Source: Aminipila terrae (GTDB taxonomy: Bacteria; Bacillota; Clostridia; Peptostreptococcales; Anaerovoracaceae). Taken from it: a stretch of DNA of 64,000 nucleotides. Shown here one piece after another: positions 53,689 to 62,948 of the stretch. How positions within the stretch are numbered: position 1 is the stretch's first letter; every line of letters begins with the position of its first letter. The stretch lies in contig NZ_CP047591.1 in NCBI RefSeq assembly GCF_010120715.1, positions 1,302,001 through 1,366,000 of the forward strand, written 5' to 3'. The notes beneath the pieces were generated by a model. It did not search any database and was not told where the DNA came from. It was given only the letters and a program-made list of their open reading frames with translations. The position numbers and the translations under genes were made by a program.

Positions 53689-54786
53689 TTAGTTTTCCTG
53701 CAATAACATTCTGAAAATTTCTATATGCTTTAATGCCATTTTTTCAATAGAATATTCTTTAGCGGTCTCAATTGCTTCACTGTTCATTTCCTGAATTTTA
53801 TCTTCATTTCTAAAAAAAACATTTATCTTATCTGCTAAAACAGCATGTTCCTCTACAGGAATAATCCACCCATTCTTTCCATCGGTAATCATTGATAACC
53901 CTGCCACACATTTATTTGTAGTTATAACAGGCAGTCCAAAAGCCATTGCTTCATTCACAACTAGTCCCCATATATCTTCTCTTGTAGGCAATACAAATAA
54001 ATCTGCAGCAAGATAATATTTTTTCAGTTCTTCCTGGGTTTTAAATCCAATAAAATTTATGTTCTCCAGTTTTAATTCTTCAATTATTTTGTTATATTGT
54101 TCTGTAGGCCTTCCTCCTATGATATACACCCCTATATCTCCTCTTAAAAGAGAACACGATTTTATTAATATATCAAAACCTTTTCTTTCAACAAATTGTC
54201 CAACAGAAATAACTACAAGCTTCTCTGAAATCCCCAAATCTTTTCTTAAATCATTTTTTTTAACATCTACCTTACCTATGTCAGATTCTCTAACAGATGC
54301 AAAAGGATATTCAAATACCCTACTTGTTTGCGCACCATAGTACCCCAGATATTCGGTTGTAACTTTCCCTGTACTGAGCCACCAACTTGCTTTGCTGATA
54401 AACCACCTTTTAATCTTATATTTTATGCCATTATCATTCTTAATCATGCCACCATCAGCGCTTATTCCAAATTTTTTGCCAATCGCACTTAAATAAGTAA
54501 TAGCTACCATTCCGGTTGGTGTTGCATAACCGCTTATTACTATTATATCCCATTGCATTTTCAAAAGCTTAATAACTCCTAGGCAAACTGCAGCATCCTC
54601 TCTTACAGCAATCCCTGTTAAAAAAATTTCGATATAAGCTCTTTTATTTTTATTTTTCCATTGAATATCCCTGTCAGATGATTTTCTTTTTTCATAAGCA
54701 ACAGTCAAATCACAATACTGTGAAAGTTCATTAAAAAAGTCTACTCTATATGGGCTTGGAACATTAGTTATATATAGTACTTTCAA
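53689..54786 (-). CDS. GT4 glycosyltransferase
   Basis: The protein has 365 residues starting with TTG at 54786, six bases behind GGGGAG. GT-B fold: VLYITNVPSPYRVDFFNEL (residues 3-21), VVISVGQFVERKGFDILIKS near 187-206, GVYIIGGRPTEQYN near 214-227, and FVLPTREDIWGLVVNEAMAF near 267-286 with the E-x7-E motif. The specificity is not readable. It lies between the two GT9 genes. Confidence 0.87.
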   Translation of the reverse strand: MKVLYITNVPSPYRVDFFNELSQYCDLTVAYEKRKSSDRDIQWKNKNKRAYIEIFLTGIAVREDAAVCLGVIKLLKMQWDIIVISGYATPTGMVAITYLSAIGKKFGISADGGMIKNDNGIKYKIKRWFISKASWWLSTGKVTTEYLGYYGAQTSRVFEYPFASVRESDIGKVDVKKNDLRKDLGISEKLVVISVGQFVERKGFDILIKSCSLLRGDIGVYIIGGRPTEQYNKIIEELKLENINFIGFKTQEELKKYYLAADLFVLPTREDIWGLVVNEAMAFGLPVITTNKCVAGLSMITDGKNGWIIPVEEHAVLADKINVFFRNEDKIQEMNSEAIETAKEYSIEKMALKHIEIFRMLLQEN

Positions 54787-54814
54787 TTCAAACTCCCCTT
54801 ATTCCCTCTTGTAT

Positions 54815-56017
54815 TTAATATTTCTTTTCTAAATAGTTCTCAATGATTTTCCATGCCAGATCTACTGAAATATCATCTACGCATTTCCATTTTCCATTTG
54901 GTCTTTCACTTGTCACACATTTCCAATCGCAGCCAAAACAATCTTTATAATCAAATATACAAGTTTGGTTTGTGTCACCAATTTTTTCGTCTTCCTTGTA
55001 AGGAAAATATTTATTAAAATGCCCTCCGCCTACAAGCACAAAATTATCTGTTAAGACAGAATTTGCAATATGACTGTTCCCACTACAATTTCCTATGTGA
55101 AACTCAGCATTTCTTATTAATTCTATACTTTCCTCTAATGTGGTTTTCCCAGAGAGATTTTTTATCGCAATATTTTGTTTTTTTGCTATTGACGTAATTT
55201 GCTTTGCTAATTCGTTATCTGTTTGTGATGCCCCTAATATAATTGGTACCAATTTTGTTTTATTGTATATTCTAACAATTAATTCCGCATATTTTTCTAC
55301 GTTCCAGCATTTAATTAGTTCCCGTGCTCCCGGTGATACCAGGAAATACCTTTTTTCTTCCTTAATCTTTTCTTTTACTGTTTGTTCTTCTATTATGCTA
55401 TACTTTTTCTCGCATTGATTCCCTGTAATAGCAGTAAGCACCTTGGCGTAGCGAGCTAATTCGCTTTCGTCCTTAAAAGATGTTTTTATTAATTTAGTAA
55501 AACATTTTTCCTTTTTTTGATTGAGGTAGTTGCTTTCTTCTGATGTAACTCCAACTTTTTCTACACTACTGGGTAATACTTTTATAAACATTACATCATT
55601 TCTATAACTACTTTCATAATCTCCATTCACAACTATATCTGGATATACTTTTCTAACTTCAGTTAATAGGTCAAAGCGATACTTTAACTTTGTATGGCAT
55701 CGTTTATCATCAACTGCAATGATTTTACTAAACCCTGAATTTTTCTGTATAATATTACAAATCACAGGGCAGTTACATACAAGTGTTATCTCATATCTGT
55801 CTTCTGGGTATGCTTTACACCATTGTTTTGCAATCCCCAGCCAGATAACAAAATCTCCAATACTCCCTGTTTTTACTATCATGACCTTTATTTTTTTATC
55901 TTGCCTAGTGTTTTTTCTCTTTATGCCAATCTTAAATAAATCACAATAAACCTTTATCATACCATCAAATATATATAAAAACATTTGCCATAATCTTTGT
56001 ACTAATTGCAATTGCAT
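54815..56017 (-). CDS. GT9 (heptosyltransferase-family) glycosyltransferase, second copy
   Basis: The protein has 400 residues from the ATG at 56017, which has AAGGA six bases upstream; two earlier ATGs exist. IKVMIVKTGSIGDFVIWLGI (about 40-59) is the start block, YFLVSPGARELIKCWNVEKY near 227-246 the donor block, and EFHIGNCSGNSHIANSVL near 320-337 the late glycine motif. The C-terminal region has several Cys (FDYKDCFGCDWKCV) that could bind metal, a feature also hinted at in the first copy. It probably transfers heptose or a related sugar. Confidence 0.85.
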   Translation of the reverse strand: MQLQLVQRLWQMFLYIFDGMIKVYCDLFKIGIKRKNTRQDKKIKVMIVKTGSIGDFVIWLGIAKQWCKAYPEDRYEITLVCNCPVICNIIQKNSGFSKIIAVDDKRCHTKLKYRFDLLTEVRKVYPDIVVNGDYESSYRNDVMFIKVLPSSVEKVGVTSEESNYLNQKKEKCFTKLIKTSFKDESELARYAKVLTAITGNQCEKKYSIIEEQTVKEKIKEEKRYFLVSPGARELIKCWNVEKYAELIVRIYNKTKLVPIILGASQTDNELAKQITSIAKKQNIAIKNLSGKTTLEESIELIRNAEFHIGNCSGNSHIANSVLTDNFVLVGGGHFNKYFPYKEDEKIGDTNQTCIFDYKDCFGCDWKCVTSERPNGKWKCVDDISVDLAWKIIENYLEKKY

Positions 56018-56061
56018 TTTCATTCCTTTCATTGTCAAATACAAGCTATGTATTTCTACGT

Positions 56062-57645
56062 TTATTTTTTACTCATTTTATTTTTTATTAAATAAGTAAA
56101 ATATATAATTTCATCAATTCTAAAAATCCAAAGCGAAACAATGTAAACTATCATAGCAGATAATACTGCTATTCCTATCTGAACAAGTCTCATATATATA
56201 ATATATGATAACGGTAAAATTACGCCATAATATACAATTAAGGAAAAAGTAATAGAAATAAGCGCTGCTAAACCGATTTTCACTAATTTTGTCGGTGATT
56301 GCATTAATTTTATATAAGAATATCTTTTTCTTATACCATGAACCAGTAAGACAGTATTTGTAGCAAAGGATATACTTGTACCTAATGCCAGTCCATTATG
56401 CTGCATATATCTTACTAAAACTAAGTTCAGCGCTATATTGACTACAACGGCTATACCTGCATATATCATTGGTGCTTTCATATCATGAATGGCATAGTAT
56501 ATTCGCATCAATAAATCATTTAATGCAATAAATATCAGCCCTATCCCATAAAACAGAAAAGCCGATCCAGTCAAAGCTGTGGCGGTTTCATCAAAGGCAC
56601 CTCTTTCATAAACAATTTGTACGACTTGTCCTCCATATGCAAAAATACCTAGAGTAAAAGGAATCGTTACAAGCAACACTAAATTAACTCCAGCGCTGGC
56701 AATGTATGATAACTCTTCATTATCACCAAGTGAATTGGCCTGGGATAACTTGGGATATATTATAGTTGAAAAAACATTAGAAGTTAACCCTGTAATTAGA
56801 GTTACAAGTAACATGGCATAATATAACGCAGAAACACTACCTACCTGCAGTCCTGATGCTAATGTCTTGTCCACAAAAGTATTAATTTGCTGTATATAAG
56901 TACTAACAAAAACTGGGATTGCTAAAACAGATATTCTTTTTATTGTATCATTAAACTTAATTGACCTGAAATATTTAAAAGACTGTCTTTTAGATACTAC
57001 AAAGACCACTATTAATCTACCAACCTGCCCAAGCAGTATCCCAAAAGCTAAATAATAATGACTTGTATGTGCACTAAAAATAATCATAATAATGGCCATT
57101 GCATTTAAAGCATATCCGGAAACAATCGGTGTAAGAAACTTCCCTTTGTATTGTAAATATGCATCAAATATACCAGCAGTTGCTGAAAACATCACATACA
57201 TAAAGGTGATTTTTATATAAAAACTAGTCAATTGTGCTCTCTGTTCATCAAAACCACTTGCTAAAAATGTAACAATCTGGTCTGAGAAAAAAAAGCCCAT
57301 AAGACTAGCTAAAAATGACAATATAATCAATAAATTAATGACGTAGCTTGTAAATAAATTTCCTTCTTTATTTCCCTGCTTCTCAACAATCTGGGAGAAT
57401 AATGGCATATATGCTGTTGATACTGCTGAAAAAATGCCACCTAACAAAATTCCAGGTATACTCTGCGCCATTACATATGAATCTGTTATATATCCCGCTC
57501 CAAAATAGTTGGCCATAACCAGTTCTCTGATAAACCCAAAACATTTTGAAACCAAAGTTAATATCACCATCAGAATTGCAGTTTGCGCAACCCTCCGATA
57601 AGCTGTCTCTCGCTTTGTGGCTGCTGTTAGTTTCTTATCGTCCAT
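56062..57645 (-). CDS. MurJ/MviN-family lipid flippase
   Basis: The protein has 527 residues with about fourteen membrane helices. LVSKCFGFIRELVMANYFGA (about 32-51), YVMAQSIPGILLGGIFSAVS, and YAMLLVTLITGLTSNVF are typical of MurJ. The gene is first in the long minus-strand glycan unit behind a clear promoter at 57693-57721. A housekeeping MurJ is possible, but here it may flip undecaprenyl-linked glycan in place of a Wzx. It differs from the ABC export route encoded at 27278-28819. Confidence 0.88.
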   Translation of the reverse strand: MDDKKLTAATKRETAYRRVAQTAILMVILTLVSKCFGFIRELVMANYFGAGYITDSYVMAQSIPGILLGGIFSAVSTAYMPLFSQIVEKQGNKEGNLFTSYVINLLIILSFLASLMGFFFSDQIVTFLASGFDEQRAQLTSFYIKITFMYVMFSATAGIFDAYLQYKGKFLTPIVSGYALNAMAIIMIIFSAHTSHYYLAFGILLGQVGRLIVVFVVSKRQSFKYFRSIKFNDTIKRISVLAIPVFVSTYIQQINTFVDKTLASGLQVGSVSALYYAMLLVTLITGLTSNVFSTIIYPKLSQANSLGDNEELSYIASAGVNLVLLVTIPFTLGIFAYGGQVVQIVYERGAFDETATALTGSAFLFYGIGLIFIALNDLLMRIYYAIHDMKAPMIYAGIAVVVNIALNLVLVRYMQHNGLALGTSISFATNTVLLVHGIRKRYSYIKLMQSPTKLVKIGLAALISITFSLIVYYGVILPLSYIIYMRLVQIGIAVLSAMIVYIVSLWIFRIDEIIYFTYLIKNKMSKK

Positions 57646-57692
57646 TTAATACCTTTTACCTGTTTTACATAAATTATGTTCATATGAATTTT

Positions 57693-57721
57693 ATTATACC
57701 TTTTTTGCTTATGTATTACAA
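57693..57721 (-). promoter_or_regulatory. Sigma-A promoter of the 57645-39006 glycan unit
   Basis: On the minus strand TTGTAA (57716-57721), 17 bases, TATAAT (57693-57698), about 45 bases before the flippase ATG. It has the same -35 and spacing as the promoter at 35172-35200. Confidence 0.75.
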
Positions 57722-57734
57722 CCCTAATGCTTCT

Positions 57735-57769
57735 ATAAAAAACAAAAGACGGGTAAAACCCGTCTTTTG
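57735..57769 (-). terminator. Intrinsic terminator of the S-layer gene
   Basis: CAAAAGACGGGT and ACCCGTCTTTTG (57743-57769) form a 12-bp stem with a three-base loop, and six T follow on the minus strand. Confidence 0.93.
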
Positions 57770-57797
57770 AAAATATCAAATATTTTTATTTATTTAA

Positions 57798-60455
57798 CTA
57801 TTTGAATCTTACAAAGATAGCGATATCATAGCCATCATTGTCATCATTAGTTTCATATAAGATTACCTTGTCACCTGCCTGGAAGTCGCCAGTGTAAGTC
57901 TTATATTCATCATCCTTAGTTACCTGATAGATAGTTGCATTCTTAGCAAGAGCATATCTAGGATTTCCTGTTTCAGTAGTCACGATTGAATCATGTCCAT
58001 CAGCATCCTTAACAGTTAATTCAGCTGTTGATTTAAGATCTGTATCGTTATCTAATGCGTTTACTCCTGCTCCGAAGTAAGTAGCGTCAGTAATTACGCC
58101 CTTAGCATCAACCTTAACCTGATATAATCTAGCAGTTCCAAGGTTATTCTGGTAAACTACGTCCTTATAGCTACCAAAGAAGCTTGTTGACCAGTCATCA
58201 GTATAAGTGTCTACTTTCTTACCATCAATGAATCCAACAACGTGGAATACTTTATCTCCATCAGTATTTGCATCTTTGTTTAAGTCATTGATAACTGCAT
58301 ATGACTTAGTTCCAGACTTAGCTGAAGTATCAGGTAAGAACATAGCAACTACTTTATCAATCTTAGCATCACCATTATTTTCTTCATCCATTAACAGGAT
58401 AACACCAGCACCGCTGATTTCCTTATCAACATCTACCTTGTCAATAGTTGTTACATCATAATCATCAATGTAAACATAGCTACCAGTAGCATCTCTGTAA
58501 GCTGTATTTGGAACTAATGTCTTTCCAGCATTTGTAGCCTGAGTATCAGTTTGAATACTACCTGATGTAGTTGTCTTATAAGTGAATACTACACAGTTGT
58601 CAGCAATTCTAGTGTTCTTAATAGCTGTGCTAGTTGATACATTTGAATTTCTATAAGCACTGTAAGCCCCTGGTAATGTTGTTATTGAAGAAATAACCTT
58701 GCTGCTTGAAAGCTTAATATTAGATGCAGCAATATAGTTTCTGTTAGAATCAGTAACTTCACCACTCTTATCTAAACCGTAACCAATAACAGTACCTGAT
58801 TGAAGAGCTCCTGCTTTATCAGCATCACTATCAAATGTGAATGTCTTTTCTGTTCCATCAGCAAGCATTAATTTAGCTTCATCTTTGATGCTTGATGAAT
58901 TTGAAACTTTTTCAACAACAGCGTAATTGTTAGCAGTTGTAGTATTTGTGAAGTCATATACATAACCTCTAGCATCTAAGAATGCCTTTACGTCGTCTGA
59001 AACGTTACCGCTTTCAACTTTGCTTCCGCCATTGATGCTGTTTTCTGCTTCAGCAGCATTTCTATAAGTGTTAGCACCGATAGCAAACTTAGTAAGAAGA
59101 TCAGTCTTAGCGTTCTTGAAGTTCTTAACAGTACCTTCAACAGTCTGAGTACCTACTTCAATTCTTCTGATACCATCTTTATCAGCGAATACATAAACTA
59201 CGTTGTCAGCTTTGATGTCACTAAGACTATTAACACCAACTAACTGGAACTGAGTGTAGTCAATAGCATCATTATCGTCTTCTACGAAATCAGAATTTAA
59301 TAATGAATGATCATCTTTGATTTGTGCAACATCACTTGCTGAAATCTGGTCAGAGTTGTTAGCAACCCATCTGTTTACGGAATAAACTGTTTTGATAGTC
59401 TTTCCTGAGATATCACCACTTAATACATATTCAGGTGTGCTTAGTCCTGAAGCAATATGGCTCTGGTCTAAAGTAGTGCTTAAAGTCTTGTTAGCATCCT
59501 GTCTACCATTTTCCAGAATAAGAGCTCCAGCTGAAGTATTAGTTGAGTTAGTTGCTAATGAGTAATCCTTCTCATCATTTGTTGTAGTGAATTTAACTCC
59601 AGTTGATCCATCTGGAACAAATCTACCAACAATCTGTTCGCAATCTTTTGCAATGAATGCTACGATTTCATCGTCATCATTCTTATAAAGATTACCGTGC
59701 TGTCCTAAGTACTTAGCAGCGCAGATAATTGAATCATCAATCATAGCAGATGTAAGAATTACATTCTTTTCTTCTGTGCAGTTAAGACCTGATGTAAGAA
59801 GTGATACGTTTGAACCATCTTTCTTAACATTTTCAGTTTTACCGTCAGAGTTTACAGATACTTTATCTACTGATAATGTATTGTAAATAATCTGAGCAGC
59901 GTTAGCCTTGTCAACACCAGTTGCATCTTTAGCTACGTCATCATAAAGCTTTAATTCCTGAGCTTTAGTAACGTAGTTTGAAGGCCAAACACCTGTTAAT
60001 TCTGCACTGTTTGCAGTGTAACCAACTGCTCTTAGAGCCATAGTTACAGCTTCATTTACAGTGATTGTCTTACCAGGCATAGCATTTCCTGCACCGTCTC
60101 CAAGCATAATGCCCTTTGAGTTACAGAATGCTAGGTATGGAACTGCCCATGCATAACCGTTTGTATCCTTAAAAGTTGCGTTTGCATAACCTGCAAGAGC
60201 ACTCTGAGGTACAGCTAAAGCTCTTGTAATCATAGCAGCGAATTCTGCTCTTGTTACTGCCTTTGCTGGCTGGAATGTACCGTCTGGGTTACCAGTTACG
60301 ATACCAAGATCATAAGCTACTTCAATAGCAGACTGGTTAGTATTTCCAGAAATGTCGCTTAAAGACTTGATTTCTGTTGACTGGCCAGCGAATGCCATTG
60401 AAAAGCTAGATAGTACTAATGCTAAAATTAGCACAAATGAAAGTACTTTCTTCAT
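57798..60455 (-). CDS. Major S-layer-type protein with three SLH domains
   Basis: The protein has 885 residues. AAGGAGG precedes the ATG. The signal peptide (KKVLSFVLILALVLSSFSMAFA) is followed by three SLH motifs: AYDLGIVTGNPDGTFQPAK...RAEFAAMI near 46-76, AVPYLAFCNSKGIMLGDG...NEAVTMAL near 105-137 and NYVTKAQELKLYDD...AAQIIYN near 160-193. SLH domains bind the secondary cell-wall polymer. The remaining 690 residues are Asp/Thr/Val/Lys-rich beta-type with few Cys, as usual in S-layer proteins. Codon choice is more even and GC is higher than in the glycan genes, consistent with strong expression. It is the likely acceptor or neighbour of the glycan made in this window. It has a strong promoter, structured leader and terminator. 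Confidence 0.93.
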   Translation of the reverse strand: MKKVLSFVLILALVLSSFSMAFAGQSTEIKSLSDISGNTNQSAIEVAYDLGIVTGNPDGTFQPAKAVTRAEFAAMITRALAVPQSALAGYANATFKDTNGYAWAVPYLAFCNSKGIMLGDGAGNAMPGKTITVNEAVTMALRAVGYTANSAELTGVWPSNYVTKAQELKLYDDVAKDATGVDKANAAQIIYNTLSVDKVSVNSDGKTENVKKDGSNVSLLTSGLNCTEEKNVILTSAMIDDSIICAAKYLGQHGNLYKNDDDEIVAFIAKDCEQIVGRFVPDGSTGVKFTTTNDEKDYSLATNSTNTSAGALILENGRQDANKTLSTTLDQSHIASGLSTPEYVLSGDISGKTIKTVYSVNRWVANNSDQISASDVAQIKDDHSLLNSDFVEDDNDAIDYTQFQLVGVNSLSDIKADNVVYVFADKDGIRRIEVGTQTVEGTVKNFKNAKTDLLTKFAIGANTYRNAAEAENSINGGSKVESGNVSDDVKAFLDARGYVYDFTNTTTANNYAVVEKVSNSSSIKDEAKLMLADGTEKTFTFDSDADKAGALQSGTVIGYGLDKSGEVTDSNRNYIAASNIKLSSSKVISSITTLPGAYSAYRNSNVSTSTAIKNTRIADNCVVFTYKTTTSGSIQTDTQATNAGKTLVPNTAYRDATGSYVYIDDYDVTTIDKVDVDKEISGAGVILLMDEENNGDAKIDKVVAMFLPDTSAKSGTKSYAVINDLNKDANTDGDKVFHVVGFIDGKKVDTYTDDWSTSFFGSYKDVVYQNNLGTARLYQVKVDAKGVITDATYFGAGVNALDNDTDLKSTAELTVKDADGHDSIVTTETGNPRYALAKNATIYQVTKDDEYKTYTGDFQAGDKVILYETNDDNDGYDIAIFVRFK

Positions 60456-60482
60456 TTCTAATATTCCTCCTTTAGAATTGTT

Positions 60483-60536
60483 CTTCGAAGGGGTTCTGTT
60501 GTTTTACTGTGAACAAATCACCTTCCCCTTCTGAAG
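60483..60536 (-). promoter_or_regulatory. 5' leader stem-loop of the S-layer gene
   Basis: In the transcript, CTTC-A-GAAGGGG (60525-60536) pairs with CCCCTTC-GAAG (60483-60493), an 11-bp stem with one bulged A, ending 27 bases before the ATG. Such leaders stabilise S-layer mRNAs in some bacteria; here that is inference. Confidence 0.6.
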
Positions 60537-60603
60537 ATAATTTGACATTATGAATAAGATTATGGGCATAGAAAAAGCCTACACGCATATCCTATCACAG
60601 TGA

Positions 60604-60633
60604 ATTATACCCTTTAAGAAATGCATCAGTCAA
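60604..60633 (-). promoter_or_regulatory. Proximal sigma-A promoter of the S-layer gene
   Basis: On the minus strand TTGACT (60628-60633), 18 bases, TATAAT (60604-60609). It gives a leader of about 140 bases. The rest of the 429-base gap 60456-60884 holds the stem-loop, a distal promoter and a terminator. Confidence 0.75.
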
Positions 60634-60718
60634 CCCATAGAAGGAAATGTAACATAACTGTAATACACACTTATGCCATCCCTTATGCTTATTAACTGCA
60701 CATTTTCGGTATACTGAT

Positions 60719-60761
60719 ATTATAGCAAAAAAATTAGATAAGTCCATTACAACAATATTAC
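60719..60761 (-). promoter_or_regulatory. Distal promoter of the S-layer gene with conserved GTAAT element
   Basis: On the minus strand GTAAT, 6 bases, GTAATGGACTTA, 14 bases, TATAAT. The same arrangement with the same spacings stands upstream of the SLH gene at 62300-62911 (62949-62991). The shared block covers the place of a -35 box. Confidence 0.6.
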
Positions 60762-60798
60762 AAGAGTGTTAACGTTTCATGTAATATATCTGATATAG

Positions 60799-60869
60799 AA
60801 AAAGCAGCATCCTAATTGCCTGCTCTGAAATGTTTACCAAATTAATACTTAGCAATTATTTGATGCTGC
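60799..60869 (-). terminator. Long-hairpin terminator after the 464-residue SLH gene
   Basis: On the minus strand GCAGCATC and GATGCTGC pair, with TAATTGC and GCAATTA continuing the stem inside, around a loop of about 30 bases; TTTTTC follows. Confidence 0.7.
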
Positions 60870-60884
60870 CATTAAGATTTTAGC

Positions 60885-62279
60885 TTATTTTACAATCACT
60901 ACATCAGCCTCTGTTGTGTCATCGTCACTGACATCATACGCCCTGACTTCTTTACCTTCTCTTATGCTTGAAAGGCTTCCTGATTTATATTCATCTTTTT
61001 TATCGTCCCAGACGTATATGGAGGCGTTACGTTTTACAGAGATAAGACTTCCGTTGGCTGTTTTTATTACATTATCTGTATATTCGGCGACAGCTGTCCA
61101 TGACTTGCCTGTTGTGAGTTCCTTAAATACCTTGCCATTAGCCCCATCAGTTGTTGCCACATTCTGAACCTCTCCGTCTGAAGTTTTTAATTCATATAAT
61201 TGTCCATCTCCAGAATTGAAAGTCGGTACAGAAAGTCCTTTCTTACCAAACCATGTAATAGCTTTTGTTGCCGTTAATGTTTCAAATCCTGTTACAGCTT
61301 CTCCTTTCGCATTGGAATCTGTAACATTTCCATTAATAACGCCATACACATTACCGCTAAAACCAGTGTCTCTAGGTAAAATCATCTTTGTTATCTGATC
61401 ACCCTCTACAAGATACCATGCTGCTGTTTTAACGTCCTTAAATTTATACACCGTGTCTAGTCTGAAAGCATCTGCCTTATCTGGGAATTTCATATCTTTA
61501 TTGTAATCTTTCTTTGCCCCAAAGGTATAAATCTTTACACTCTTGGAAATAGTTTTTCCAGCAAAAGAAGTTAAATTACTGTCAAAACTTCCAGTTGTAA
61601 ACGTCATTCCACTTGTTGATGGAAGTCCCTCCGGCTTATCCTTTTCAGTGCCCTGTGGATTGTCAGAAATAGTTGGAGCCATTGCTTTCAATTCTTTCAT
61701 CTGATTGTATGTCATTTGGGCAGCCATTCCCTTAGTAGCATTTTCAGGGTATGTTTCGTCTATTCCCTTTAATACCCCTACTTCTTTGGCTTTTGCTATA
61801 TAGTCAGCCGGCCAATTGGGGCCAATCTTATCTTCAGTATACCCTGCTGCTCTAAGAGCCATTGTAAGCATTTCGTTTGAGCTTACCTTCACCCCAGGTT
61901 TAAAAGTTCCATCCGGATACCCCTTAACGATACCATGCTCTACTGCATAAGCAATATATCCTGCTGCCCAGTTATAGCCTTTTAAGTCGGTAAAACCTGC
62001 CTTGGATGCCGACTGTGTAGCAGTCCCATTGACTAGAGATGCTGGCGGATCTATAGTCTTTACTATGATAATGCACGCCTGTGCTCTGGTTAAACTGTCT
62101 TCCGGATGAAATTGTCCATCCGTATCCCCTGTGATGGCTCCTGCCTCCACTAAAGCCTTAACTGCTTCTTCACAATTTGTTCCTGAGATATCAGTAGGAA
62201 TAGTTGCTGCGAAGGCAGTTGATGTTGCCATTATCATAAGTACTAACATTAAGGAAATTGTCTTGAATATATTTTTCAT
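60885..62279 (-). CDS. SLH-domain surface protein
   Basis: The protein has 464 residues with a signal peptide (KNIFKTISLMLVLMIMATS, cleavage near Ala24). Three SLH motifs occupy about 30-72 (VKALVEAGAITGDTDGQFHP), 95-140 (AYAVEHGIVKGYPDGTFKPG) and 155-200 (DYIAKAKEVGVLKG). The C-terminal 250 residues are Thr/Lys/Asp-rich and beta-like, not recognised. It lies 20 bases after the small SLH gene and probably shares its promoter. It resembles the large S-layer protein in plan but is half as long, suggesting a minor or alternative S-layer component. Confidence 0.9.
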   Translation of the reverse strand: MKNIFKTISLMLVLMIMATSTAFAATIPTDISGTNCEEAVKALVEAGAITGDTDGQFHPEDSLTRAQACIIIVKTIDPPASLVNGTATQSASKAGFTDLKGYNWAAGYIAYAVEHGIVKGYPDGTFKPGVKVSSNEMLTMALRAAGYTEDKIGPNWPADYIAKAKEVGVLKGIDETYPENATKGMAAQMTYNQMKELKAMAPTISDNPQGTEKDKPEGLPSTSGMTFTTGSFDSNLTSFAGKTISKSVKIYTFGAKKDYNKDMKFPDKADAFRLDTVYKFKDVKTAAWYLVEGDQITKMILPRDTGFSGNVYGVINGNVTDSNAKGEAVTGFETLTATKAITWFGKKGLSVPTFNSGDGQLYELKTSDGEVQNVATTDGANGKVFKELTTGKSWTAVAEYTDNVIKTANGSLISVKRNASIYVWDDKKDEYKSGSLSSIREGKEVRAYDVSDDDTTEADVVIVK

Positions 62280-62299
62280 TTTTCTTTTTTACCCCCATA

Positions 62300-62911
62300 T
62301 TAATTTTTCGGCATGCTTCTATACAGCATTGTTGCCACATCACCTTTTGTTGCCGGTGCTGACCAGTCTGTTATGTTACGATCTCCAATCATACTATTCA
62401 TATTCATTATGGCATATTGTATATAGTTATCCGGCCATGTACCCGTAGTAACAGCGGATGGATTCTTACTCCTTATTATAATCGTAATCACTTCTGCGTA
62501 AGATACACTCTTACTCGGAGCAAATTTCTGTTCTCCCACACCCTGTATCAGATTAGCCTTTGCACATGCGTTTATATAACCTTTTGCCCAGTCGTAACCA
62601 TTTAGGTCGTTATAATAAACTTTCTTTGCAATTACATCAAGTTCATTGGTATTATTTGTAGCTTTTGCCATCATAGTAGCAAACTCTGCTCGGGAAATAT
62701 TCTTTTCAGGGTGAAATAGTCCGTCCTGATCACCAGTAATAATCTTTTTATCCATTAAAAATTTCACTGGTGTAAGTAGAGTTGTATTCATAACATCCTT
62801 TGGATATATGTTATACGAATTCCAGCTGGTAGTATCTGCAAATGCAGTGATACCACTACCCACAACCAATACTGCCGATATTGCTAATACCGCTATTTTT
62901 TTTCTAATCAT
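62300..62911 (-). CDS. Small secreted protein made only of SLH motifs
   Basis: The protein has 203 residues with AGGAGGAG before the ATG and a signal peptide (RKKIAVLAISAVLVVGSG, cleavage near Ala25). Three SLH-like units fill the rest: KFLMDKKIITGDQDGLFHPE..RAEFATMM (about 52-82), GYINACAKANLIQGVGEQKF..YAEVITII (about 108-143), and a weaker third near 158-200 ending in GDVATMLYRSMPKN. No further domain exists, so it may work as a separate anchor or cap. It carries the conserved promoter at 62949-62991. Confidence 0.9.
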   Translation of the reverse strand: MIRKKIAVLAISAVLVVGSGITAFADTTSWNSYNIYPKDVMNTTLLTPVKFLMDKKIITGDQDGLFHPEKNISRAEFATMMAKATNNTNELDVIAKKVYYNDLNGYDWAKGYINACAKANLIQGVGEQKFAPSKSVSYAEVITIIIRSKNPSAVTTGTWPDNYIQYAIMNMNSMIGDRNITDWSAPATKGDVATMLYRSMPKN

Positions 62912-62948
62912 CTCAATCTCCTCCTGTATTTGTTAATTTACCAATTAT

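Noticed and set aside
30665..56017. LPS core biosynthesis of a Gram-negative organism
   Set aside because: Heptose and GT9 genes alone would suggest it, but no lipid A, Kdo or Lpt genes are seen, while SLH proteins, Cu-amine-oxidase-N stalk domains and Gram-positive signals point to Clostridia. A diderm Firmicute is not fully excluded.
57798..62911. A csaB-type pyruvyl transferase to match the SLH domains
   Set aside because: None of the proteins in the window shows that family; it may lie elsewhere.
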